Shown here: piece by piece, positions 13,020 through 21,928 of the stretch
Position numbering within the stretch: position 1 is the first letter of the stretch
How the letters are laid out: the number at the start of each line of letters is the position of its first letter
Origin: Spirogloea muscicola
Taxonomy: Eukaryota; Streptophyta; Zygnematophyceae; Spirogloeales; Spirogloeaceae
Length of the DNA stretch: 41,960 nucleotides
Direction: 5' to 3'
Assembly (NCBI GenBank): GCA_009602725.1
Contig: WELB01000067.1
Location: 416,813 to 458,772 of the forward strand
The notes under the pieces: generated by a model
What the model was told of the DNA's origin: nothing
The model's input: only the letters and a program-made list of their open reading frames with translations
The model's database searches: none
Translations under genes and position numbers: made by a program

Positions 13020-13210
13020 GAGTGTGTATTCAGAGATGGAGGGCCTGTGTGGCCAAGTCCAAAGGCAAGCACATTGACAAATGTACGTCACCTGCTGCTA
13101 AGCTGACCCGCTCAGTAACCACGAGTCAGCACATAGAGGTCGCTAACTGATGCCCAAATACCGGTCGGCAATCGACAAGCTCTTGAGCTACCAGCTAAGG
13201 CTCGACCAGC
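13020..13210 (-). repeat. Palindrome arm, right (partner 12751-12943)
   Basis: 191 bp from GAGTGTGTATTCAGAGATGG to CTCGACCAGC, the reverse complement of the left arm with a few mismatches. It overlaps the 3' end of RT fragment copy B. Confidence 0.85.
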
Positions 13211-13743
13211 TTTCTGATGCAACGCATGAGCCTGAGCTCGCTGCAGACAAGCTGACATTCGACGTTGCAAGAATGACAAGTAGGCTGCCGGCATGCCCAT
13301 CTGAGCTGGAAGCATATCCTCGCATCGAGCAAATCCCAAACTTGCAATATTCCAGTAGGGTATGGAAGCGAGGACCCATGCAGCCGAAAGTGTCACTTGC
13401 CGCCGGTAGGAGGTGATCGCTGCGGGGGTAGTCAGAGTAGTGTCGGAGCTTTCTCTGCTCAGCGCCTCCCACTGCGTGACCAGCAATGTGCTTCGATGCA
13501 GAACTCTTGTACGCCTCCGTCACCACCACATCAACCAGGGCTTGTGGGCCTCCGCCAGGTTGTACACCCACAATGTCCAGGGTGCGACGGTAATGGCGTC
13601 CCTGGGAAACCGTGGTGATGGACCATTATATTGCTCACTTCTACAATGGCGCGGTAGCCGGCGTTGCGCATCAGGTCCGCCAGGGCGTCCGGTAGGAGAT
13701 TATGGGCGCCTACCACCTCAGGGCCTGTGGGACACCGCAGCAT
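13112..13743 (-). pseudogene. RT polyprotein C-terminal fragment, copy B
   Basis: Minus-strand remnant parallel to copy A: MLRCPTGPEVVGAHNLLPDA, then GGGPQALVDVVVTEA, RHYSDYPRSDHLLPAA, YLSFLQRRMSACLQRAQ and a terminal VSDLYVLTRGY before the stop at about 13112. The pieces fall in different frames, so it is broken. Matching order with copy A shows that the two derive from one family and have diverged considerably. Confidence 0.55.
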
Positions 13744-13749
13744 GTGGGT

Positions 13750-14036
13750 GGCAATGTCTCCGCCCTCCGCACGGAAGCCGCACTCATACTGAGTTACTCC
13801 GATCAGGTCCTTCGCGGTCCACTTGCACGCAGGCCGCGCTCTGGCGGCGGCCTCCGGCTTCCGTCAGGGCGACATCTTCCCGCCTGCTAGCTATTCGGAT
13901 TTGCATCTACTGACTAAGGGTTACTGAGAGTCCGCTTGCTGCTGTCACAGTCCTTGGCACTCCGGCTCCTTCAGACCTTGTCCATTCCTTTGAGCTGGCC
14001 TCTCCCAGCCACCAGTTAATCTGGTCGCGCTTGCTT
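13750..14036 (+). pseudogene. Retroelement 3' end, plus-strand copy F
   Basis: Encodes the C-terminal end (GGLRLPSGRHLPAC, then a one-frame shift into YSDLHLLTKGY), a stop near 13925, and a full 3' tail to 14035 with the GCTGGCCTCTCCCAGC hairpin and the end CGCGCTTGCT. It is the near-identical inverted partner of 10910-11107. Confidence 0.5.
13835..14035 (-). repeat. Inverted repeat arm 2 (partner 10910-11107)
   Basis: Reverse-complement partner of 10910-11107, with only scattered substitutions. Further shorter copies of the same module are at 15073-15177 (same orientation) and 15703-15835 (opposite orientation). Confidence 0.85.
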
Positions 14037-14383
14037 TGAGGCGGCAGCCAGGATCAGGCAGGTCGGGGGCAGGCCTAGGAACAGCTGGAGAAGCGTCCGA
14101 TATGGCCTCGGGGCTAAAGTTTGAAAGGGTGAGTAAGGGCTGGTCAACGGCCAGCCCAGTGGAGATTAGGAAACAGGAGAGACCGCGGCTGCTCATGTGA
14201 AGGGGCGGGCTGTGACAAGCCAGTGAGGATATGTATTGATTAATACAATATGCAAGATACATGTACTGATTAATAGAGGGCCATGGGTGGCCAAGTACAC
14301 ACAGGCAAGCAAGGGCGAAGCAAGCGCGGCCAGATTAAGTGGTGGCTGGGAGAGAGAGAGAAGTGCGCGCCCATAGAGACGAG

Positions 14384-14402
14384 GGGCTGGCAAAGCCAGC
14401 CC
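14384..14402 (+). repeat. Perfect 8-bp stem hairpin of the retroelement tail
   Basis: GGGCTGGC, loop AAA, GCCAGCCC, followed by AAAAAAGAATGGACAATGTC. It is the best-paired example of a hairpin that recurs in nearly every tail in the window. The same hairpin in the other orientation is at 15363-15381. Confidence 0.8.
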
Positions 14403-14499
14403 AAAAAAGAATGGACAATGTCCAAAGCCAAAGAAAGAGGAGCCGGAGAGAGGACTACACTACAAAACACTGCAGAACACAGAAACGATGCAGAGGAAA

Positions 14500-14898
14500 G
14501 CTCAGTACCCACGAGTGAGCAACATCAGGTCTGAGTAGCTCGCTGCAGGGAAAGAGGCACTCCGCCGAGACCCAGAGGCGACGGCCACAGCACGGCCTGC
14601 GCGCGTGTGGACGGCGTGGGCAAGGGAGCGTTGAAGCGATACGGCCAGGGCGCATGCGGAAGACTTGTGCGAGCGAACCGGCGGCGTTGAAGCCGGGCAT
14701 CGCCCCTGGCAGACCCGGCCGCCGGTCAATGGCCTGGCGGGCAAGCCGCTGAATGAGATCCCGCCAGCGGCTGCCGAAAGCCCCGTTCGCCAGCCCCGTG
14801 TACATCCATCGCCAGGGCCGCGAATTCATCCCCCACCGGGTGATCAGCATATTTTCGCTCCTTGCCCCGGGCCGCCTGGCCGACCGCGTGCCCTGCAA
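14500..14898 (-). pseudogene. RT polyprotein C-terminal fragment, copy C
   Basis: Minus strand: GAFGSRWRDLIQRLARQAI and FNAAGSLAQVFRMR, then a frameshift into LAVSLQRSLAHAVHTRAGRA and the end SYSDLMLLTRGY. It lines up with the last third of copy A. The 3' tail continues to about 14310 and contains the perfect hairpin at 14384-14402. Confidence 0.55.
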
Positions 14899-15484
14899 AC
14901 GACGCCGGGCCAGCCCAGGGCCCGCAGTCGCTGCTTTGCTCGTAATCTGGCCCCTTCGAACCTTGTCAATTCTTTTCGGGCTAGGCTGGCTTCAATTGTT
15001 TTCTCACAGCCCTTGCCCCCATTGGGAGAGCCACTTCTTCTAAAGGAATGGATCAAGGTCTGAAGGAGCCGGAGCGCGCTCTGGCGGCGGCCTCCGGCTT
15101 CCGTCAGGGCGACGTCTGTCCGCCTGCTAGCTATTCAGATTTGCATCTACTGACGAGAGGTTACTGAGAGTTCGCTTACTGCCCTCGTCTCTGTGTTCTG
15201 CAGTGTTTTGTAGTGTAGTCCAGTTAATCTGGCCGCGCTTGCTTTTTTCCGGCTCCTCTTTCTTTGGCTTTGGGACGAGCAAGCGCGGCCAGATTAACTG
15301 GTGGCTGGGAGAGGCCAGCCCAAAAGAATGGACTTTGGACATTGTATTTTCCATTCTTTTTTGGGCTGGCTTTGCCAGCCCCTCTTCTCTATGGGCGCGC
15401 ATTTCTCTTGCTGCTGTCTCAGTCCTTAGCACTCCGACTCCTTCAGACCTTGTCCATTCTTTTGTGCTGGCCTCTCCCTTCTCT

Positions 15485-15720
15485 CGCTGCGGCCTCCGGC
15501 TTTCGTCAGGGGGATAGTTTTCCGGCAGCTAGTCTGTCGGATGTGAGGCTCCTTACTCGTAACTACTGAGTGGTCCATCCTCCCCCCTTCTGCCATAGCC
15601 TCTTCAGGCCCAGCAGTCACTGCTTAGCTCGTAGTTTGGCCCCTTCGAACCTTGTCAACTCTTTTCGGGCTGGCTTCTCACAGCCCTTGCCCCCATTGGG
15701 AGAGCCACTTCTCTTCCCAG
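15485..15720 (+). pseudogene. Retroelement 3' end, plus-strand copy H
   Basis: Open stretch ending ASGFRQGDSFPAASLSDVRL and LLTRNY, stop at about 15569. It is followed by the tail type with GGCCCCTTCGAACCTTGTCA and the GGGCTGGCTTCTCACAGCCC hairpin. Another tail copy in reverse orientation starts at about 15700. Confidence 0.5.
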
Positions 15721-15840
15721 CCACCAGTTAATCTGGCCGCGCTTGCTAAGGACTGAGACAGCAGCAAGCGGACTCTCAGTAACCTCTAGTCAGTAGATGC
15801 AAGTCTGAATAGCTAGCAGGCGGGAAGACGTCGGAGTTAT

Positions 15841-16139
15841 GACGGGAACGGGGGTTTACGGCGCCCGGGGCTGAGAAAAGCTCACACCCGGCCCAGCTTC
15901 GCCGGCCCCTCCTCCCTCCTCCCCTCCCCTCTTCCTCCCAGGCCCCCTCTCCCCGCCACTCTCCCTCTCCCCTCTTTCAGGAGTAACACAGGCCCTCCCC
16001 CTCTCCCCCCTCCCTCCACCCTCCCCCGGCGCCCCCATCCCTCCCTCCCCGCCCCGTCCCTATCCGGCCGCGGCGGGCCCTATCACCCCGCCGCTGCCTG
16101 CAGCTGGGCGCCCATCTCGCGCGCCGCGCCCGGCGGCCA
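15841..16139 (+). promoter_or_regulatory. Pyrimidine-rich tract upstream of the GT37 gene
   Basis: After the last retroelement tail the sequence changes abruptly to a C/T-rich strand (about 15900-16060, mostly CCCTCC and CTCCCC units), then to a GC-rich stretch ending in ATGGCGGCGCCGCCGCC at 16139, directly before the gap. It is read as the 5' flank or leader of the GT37 gene. A promoter role is inference; no TATA box is evident. Confidence 0.35.
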
Positions 16140-16155
16140 TGGCGGCGCCGCCGCC

Positions 16156-16482
16156 NNNNNNNNNNNNNNNNNNNNNNNNNNNNNNNNNNNNNNNNNNNNN
16201 NNNNNNNNNNNNNNNNNNNNNNNNNNNNNNNNNNNNNNNNNNNNNNNNNNNNNNNNNNNNNNNNNNNNNNNNNNNNNNNNNNNNNNNNNNNNNNNNNNNN
16301 NNNNNNNNNNNNNNNNNNNNNNNNNNNNNNNNNNNNNNNNNNNNNNNNNNNNNNNNNNNNNNNNNNNNNNNNNNNNNNNNNNNNNNNNNNNNNNNNNNNN
16401 NNNNNNNNNNNNNNNNNNNNNNNNNNNNNNNNNNNNNNNNNNNNNNNNNNNNNNNNNNNNNNNNNNNNNNNNNNNNNNNNNN
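16156..16482. other. Assembly gap (327 N)
   Basis: Run of N between GCCGCCGCC on the left and a GGCGGAGGC repeat on the right. The length may be nominal. It hides the start of the GT37 gene, including any signal anchor. ATG 16139 (MAAPP) is a candidate start but cannot be connected in frame. Confidence 1.
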
Positions 16483-19400
16483 CTCGACCCCCGACGGTGG
16501 CGGCGGAGGCGGCGGAGGCGGCGGCGGCGGCGGCGGCGGCGGCGGCCAACGACGCCGGGGAGGAGGGCGACGACCACGAGCTCCTGGCGCAGGAGCTGGA
16601 CGACCGGCCGCGGGGCGGCGGCGGCGATGGCGGCCATGGTGGCGGCGTGGAGGAGGTCGCAGGCAAGGGCCGGCGAGTGCAGGAGGAGGAGCCGGAGGTG
16701 GCGGCGGCGGAGGAGGAAGGTGACGAGGGAAACGGCGGGGCCGCGCAGAGCGAAGCTGGGGACGAGGCTGACGACGAAGGAGAGAACAGTAAGGCGGAGA
16801 ACGGCGATGGAGGCGCCGCCAGCACCGGCGCCCGAGTGGGGCCGGACGACGCAAGCGACGTTGTGGCTGAAGGCGAAGCTGCCGGGGGCGGAGCTGAAGG
16901 CGCCGGCGTCGACGGTGGCGACGACAACAGCGGCGGTGGCGGCAATGGCGTTGGAGTGGTGCTGGAGCATGATGCAAAGGGGGAGGCGGATGAGGAGGAG
17001 GAGGAGGGGGAGGACGGCAAGGAGGGCGAGGAGGGCTTTGGGAATGCTGCGAAGGACGGTGATACGGCAGAGGAGGAGGAGGAGAAGGCGAGCGGCGCGG
17101 CAAGTCTCGGCGGCGGCGGTGACGACAATGGGCGCGACGGGAACGGCGAGGCTGCCGGCGATGGCCAGGGGGACGAGGCGGTGGATGACGATGCAGAGGA
17201 GGGGGAGAGCGGCAAGGAGGCTGGTGACGGTGCAACAGCGGGCGAGACTGATGGCGATGCTGAGGCCGGCAATGAAGAAGATGTCAGCAAGGCCAAGGTT
17301 TCTGCAGATGGCCGCGGCGGCGTCGTCGAGGAGGGCTCAGAGGACGAAGGCTTCGTGGCGGCGGCGAGGGAGGATGATGACGGTGCCGCTGGAAAGGAGG
17401 GTGAGAGGAAGGGTGGCGAAGGCACCGAGGAGGGCCGCAGCAGGGAGGAGAGAGACTGGCGCGGCCGTGCGACGGTGCTGGAGGAGGGGAGGAGCGACGA
17501 GGGCAGCGCACGCCGTGGCGGCGGCGGTGAGGAGGGTGGCGATGGCCGCAGGGAGGCGGCTGAGGAGGGGGAGGAGGCCGAAGTGGAAGGAGGTGGAGGC
17601 GATGAGGGGGCCGCGGAGCGCAACGGTGACAGCAGAGTCAGGGAGGATGATGCTGAGGGGGCAGATGGGCTGGCGGACAGAGGCGCTGCCGGCAACGCCA
17701 AGGCTGCGCAGAGGGCAGGTGTTGCCTCGCCGAACGCTGCTGATTACGGCGACGGCGATGACAGTGACAGCAGCAGTGCCAGAGGCGTGGTCCTTAAGCA
17801 GAAGACGTTCCGGGGCGAGGAGACGGTGGTGGAAGACGTAAATCCTGCCGATGACATCGATGCCATCCAGGAGGAGGCGCGGCGGGAGCTGGAGCTGGCC
17901 AAGAAAGTGCAGCCGGAGGACAATGTGCAGTGGGACGACGGCAGCGAGGGGGACGGCAACGACGGCAGCGGCGACAGCGGAGGCGGGAGGAAGAAGCGGC
18001 GCGGACGGGCGCCGCCAGTCGCCTCGTGGGCGGCCGGCATGGCGGGCGAGGCGGCGTGCCTGCCACGCGAGGGCAACCCCTTCCTGGCCATGCTGCTCGT
18101 GAACGCGAGCGTGCCATGGTGCATCGAGGCCCGCGGCGACTCCGACTTCCGCCTCACGCGCGTCGGGCTTCTGCTCACGTCCCTCGAGCAGCTCACGCCG
18201 CCGGTCAGCTGCAGTACCCCTCCTTCCTCTCCCTCCCTCCTTATATTGCTCTGGAAATGACAATTGCATATTGTCAGGCCAGCGTAAAGAAGTTGTGTAG
18301 CTCCTCCCGTCACGCCGTGGGCACACGGCCTTGCTCATGCACAGGCAGTCAGAGAGCCGGCGTCCGGCAGTGGCGGCCGGCCGTGGACGATCGCCCGCAC
18401 AGAGGAGGGCGCCAAGTGCGCGTACCGGGCGCTCGTGCGCAAGCGCATGCATGAGCGCGACCCGCTGCTGCAGCAGGTCGTGCAGCACTATGCGCGGCTG
18501 CATCGCCGCTGCTTGGAAGCTGACGGCGACCTCGGCTGGAAGTTTGCGCACGAGGAGGAGCTCCACTGCCGGTAAGGCCGCTAACTGGAAGATGACGAGG
18601 TCTTGCAGGGGCAAAGGGTCAGGTAACAGAGATAAGGTTGTACCTAAGCTCAAGCCCTTCGCTTTGCTGGGGGGCACAGGTACCTGCTGTGGGAGCCCCC
18701 GGAGCTGTGCGGGCTCGCGAACCGGCTCGTGTCGCTGACGTCTGCATTCCTGTATGCGATCCTGAGTGGCCGCGTGCTGCTCGTCCACTTCCCCGGCGCC
18801 GACATCTCGGGCCTGCTCTGCAATCCGTTCCTGCGCTCCAGCTGGCACCTCCCTGACTCCCTCGGCATGGAGGCCATTCGGTGCGCGCGCAGTCCTACAC
18901 AATAGCCTTGCCCTTGACACTAACCCTTTCAGCTCCCACCTTCCTTACCATCTGTCATTTTCGTGCATCACCATCTCCACTCTAAGTCGCTTCCAGATGC
19001 CCTCATTTTAAGGGACCTTCACCCTGAGTCGGAGTTATGTGTGGGTGGAGCCTCGCAGGCAGAAGGGTGTGCGGCTGGAGTCCTTTCGGCTGGCCGGTGC
19101 CCCGCATGTTGACCCCAAGCGCATTGCCGAGCGCCGGCCATATGTTGTCAAGATAGATGTCAGCGAGACAGGTATCTCCTTTTATGCTTTCCCTTCTCCT
19201 TCCCTTCACCACTTTCACTGTGAATAGGGTCAGGCAGGATGTGGGCCCAAGAGTTGCTCAGTGGCAGCAAAATGTGTCTTGCACGCAGCACTCATCTTGC
19301 GACACCTGCCAATCACAGTTTACCGTTTAGGGCCGTTTACGGGAAAGTCTGGTAAGATTGGCTCAGGGTGCAGAGTAAATGTTGTGAAGATGTAAATCCA

Positions 19401-21364
19401 TGGCTGTTGTGGTGCCCATTTTCGCGCTGGCAGCTGGTGAGGACGACCACCGGTGGTTGGGGTGCCCGAAGATCGAGCGTGCACTGGCCGGTGTTCCGTA
19501 CATCCACCTGTGGACCAACCAGCACTTTGCTGCGGGCCTCTACCTTCACAACCTGCACCGTGCCACGCTGAACGCCCTCTTCCCAGACAGGTACTGATGC
19601 CGAATTTCCAGGTAGACTTCATGACTTGATCTGTGTATCTGATAGATACAGGCTTCTGCACGTTGACTCCTGTATTCAGACGCTTCGCTATACATATCTT
19701 GAGAGCACGGAGTTGAGCTGTGGTATTGACAGCATAACTGAGAAACCTCCCTAGCATGCATGGGTTGGGGGTCGATGTCCTCTGCAATGCTAATGTAGTG
19801 TGAGCCCTTTACAACTGAGGACCTCATATGCTCAGGTCTGGGTCTAGCTAACCTTCTCCCAAGGCTCAAGGCTGAGCAAGCTGCTCCAATCTGCCTGACT
19901 GCAGGGCGGCGCTGAACAGGCTCCACTGGTACCTGCTGTACCCTGTAGACACTGTCTGGGAACAGAGCCTTGCCATCTACAAGGTAATTCCTGTGCTGCT
20001 GTCCTGGCATGCCTGGCGTGCCCGCCATGACCAGTCTCACAAACTCCATCAGTACTTCTGACTCTCACATGATCCCCTGTTCAAGTGCAGGAATATCGGC
20101 TCTAGACCCTCAGTTGTTGGGATGACTTTAGATCTGGCTCAGTTGTCCCTGACATGATGCCGCTCTATATTTTCCGTCTTTCCTCCTCCCTCCTTCCTTC
20201 TCATGCGTCCTCTGGGGCTGTCCACACTGCAGAAGGAGCTCGAGCCCGTGGCTGGCCGAGTGGGCATCCAGATCCGCGTGCTGGACAACACGTGGCATCC
20301 CGAGGTCGCAAGGCACGTCACGTCGTGCCTCATCAACAACGACCTCCTCGCTAGCTCGCTGGAGCTCGACCCCCTGCGCGCAGCTGTGCGGTCTGTGCTG
20401 CCGGCCCCAGCAGCCGTTGCTACCGGCGCCGGCGCGGCTGCCGGCAAGGGCTCCATTGCGCTCTTCGTCACGTGCCTGCGGCCGGAGTACATTGAGCACC
20501 TGCAAGGCGAGTTTGCAGAGCGTTCGGTCAAGGACCGACGGCTGTACTCTGTCGTAGCGCAGCCGGCCCAAGAGAAGGAGCAGTATCACAGCCTCGAGCA
20601 CTGGCAGGTATATTTCAAATGACTACATTCCATTAAAACCCTATGACTTGCAGGTTGAACTCATTTATTGAATCAGACCCAGTGCCCAGGGCCTGCAGAT
20701 TCGCCTCAATATGATGAAATCTGCGTGGTGGCTGTGTGCAGGTAGCGCTAGTGGACATCTGGACGCTAGCTTTCTCGGACGTGCTGTTGACAAGCCCATT
20801 CTCGACTTTCGGGTACATGGCAACAGCACTCGCCGGCATCCGGCCCTACCAGGTCTCCATGCAGGTATGCAATAGCAGCTATCAGGTATTGCAAATGCTC
20901 TGTCATGATTCAAGCAAGAGTTGGAACAGAGTTGGTGGCTTTTTGTTGTTGCTAGAACAAACTATGTGGGGCTTATATTCCTGGGATTGGGTGCAGCTTT
21001 TCAAGTTTTCGGGTGTAGGATTAGCTAAGGGTTGGCGGGCTAAATGGTCGTCAAAGATGAAGCCTTGCCCCTCGAGTCTGTATAATCTGAATTTGGCAAT
21101 CGAGAAGGCAATTGATTCTTAGATGCTGTGTCTGGGTGCATATGTTGGGGGTGGGCTGCACAGGTGCAAGAGGGGACGGCTTGTGAGCCGGCGAAGACGA
21201 TGGAGGCGTGCTACCACTTCCCACCGCGCAGCGTGCACTGCTCCAAACACGGGCCAACGTCCAAGCCGCCTGACACGTCACTCGCCTACCTGCAACAGTG
21301 CCAGGACTTCACCTCCGGCGTCGCCGTCGTCAACAAAGAGTGGTCGCGCTCTGCCTTCTCCTGA
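16483..21364 (+). CDS. GT37-family fucosyltransferase with very acidic N-terminal region, 5' partial
   Basis: A Golgi-type fucosyltransferase of the plant xyloglucan/arabinogalactan FUT family (GT37), which moves fucose from GDP-fucose to cell-surface glycans. Catalytic-domain landmarks, in order: CRYLLWEPPELCGLANRLVS with AILSGRVLLVHFPGADIS; LLCNPFLRSSWHLP; VGIQIRVLDNTWH (the GIQIR donor motif); the VTCLRPEYIEHL segment; LAFSDVLLTSPFSTFGY; and C-terminal EACYHFPPRSVHC. Exons: up to 18203, about 18371-18571, 18680-18880, 19029-19171, 19434-19590, 19905-19983, 20233-20607, 20742-20864, 21164-21364 (TGA). The phase between exons 1 and 2 is unclear; the other joins fit. Exon 1 is almost all Asp, Glu, Gly and Ala for over 450 residues, and stays in frame to ASWAAGMAGEAACLPREGNP, which reads as the start of the folded domain. 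The membrane anchor expected for such an enzyme is not visible and may lie in the gap. The substrate cannot be told. Confidence 0.88.
16497..17990 (+). other. Acidic low-complexity region of the GT37 protein
   Basis: Roughly 490 codons rich in Glu, Asp, Gly and Ala with few hydrophobic residues. It includes runs such as EADEEEEEGEDG and AEEEEEKASG. It ends with a less repetitive stretch containing ADDIDAIQEEARRELELAKK, which could form a helix. The complementary strand is open as a Ser/Pro/Ala-rich frame, a simple consequence of the composition. Confidence 0.8.
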
Positions 21365-21928
21365 GCTCTCATGGGCAGCAAAAGCCCATTCAGATCCCTC
21401 TCATTTATCTCGTGGTGAAGGCTCAGCAGATTTGTCCTGCCGCTTGCGGCAGCACACGAGCCAGACTTCATCAGCTCATTTTGATACTCTGGCCCTTCTC
21501 TGGATACCCAAATCTTTCAATGGGGTTTACAGGTTACATACACCTGCTCTGGACCACATTTGGCCACTTCCCACCTTCTGTTGCTCCTTCCGCAAGCAAC
21601 TGCCTGACGCCGTTCCCTTCCTCACTCAGCCACCTTAGACGTTATGTCCTGACCAAGCGGCCATGTGGCTCATGCCACAGTTGCATGTGGCGTCGAACCT
21701 AAGCATGACGCACAAATGGCCTTCTGGTCTTCTTGGATGACCTTAATTTATGCGGCCACCTTGCAAGTGTGCACACTGTGAGAGCTCCCTGGCGGCGGCT
21801 GTCAGGGGCCATCGTTTAAGACTAAAGTTGGAGCGGGCACATTTGTGGGCACTGTCAAAAGCGCCGAAACTCGGCACTCTGCATTGTGAGTGGTGGCACG
21901 GGGCCTCCAGGTGGTGGCCATGTTCTCG
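21365..21928. other. Tail-to-tail intergenic region, GT37 / RUS
   Basis: 564 bp between the two stop codons. No coding pattern, RNA gene or repeat was recognised. TTACA (TGTAA on the minus strand) occurs twice near 21524-21536 and might serve the RUS gene as a poly(A) signal, but lies about 400 bp beyond its stop. Confidence 0.5.

Larger units (their letters stand above)
9560..15840. mobile_element. Cluster of degenerate non-LTR-type retroelement 3' ends
   Basis: This 6.3-kb block between separase and the GT37 gene holds no intact gene. It is built from repeated modules. One is the C-terminal part of a reverse-transcriptase polyprotein, ending in a peptide like SDLxLLTRGY and a stop. The other is a tail with hairpins of the form GGGCTGG...CCAGCCC followed by AAAGAATGGACAAGGTC. 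Copies run in both orientations: on the minus strand about 9690-10060, 10910-11729, 12275-12350, 12455-12700, 13112-13743, 14500-14898 and 15700-15835; on the plus strand about 10690-10860, 12751-12943, 13750-14036, 15073-15250 and 15485-15720. All lack the RT domain itself, and most carry frameshifts. 5' truncation with retained 3' ends is the signature of target-primed reverse transcription. Assignment to a retroelement rests on remembered family patterns, not on a search. Confidence 0.7.

Noticed and set aside
16060-17235. Pro/Arg/His-rich minus-strand frame across the gap
   Set aside because: Same compositional shadow, with no domain, splice context or start.
15977-17701. Long minus-strand open frame of Ser/Pro/Ala-rich protein
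   Set aside because: It is the complement of the acidic GT37 exon. GAG/GAC/GGC-rich codons read backwards give few stops, and it runs through the N gap.
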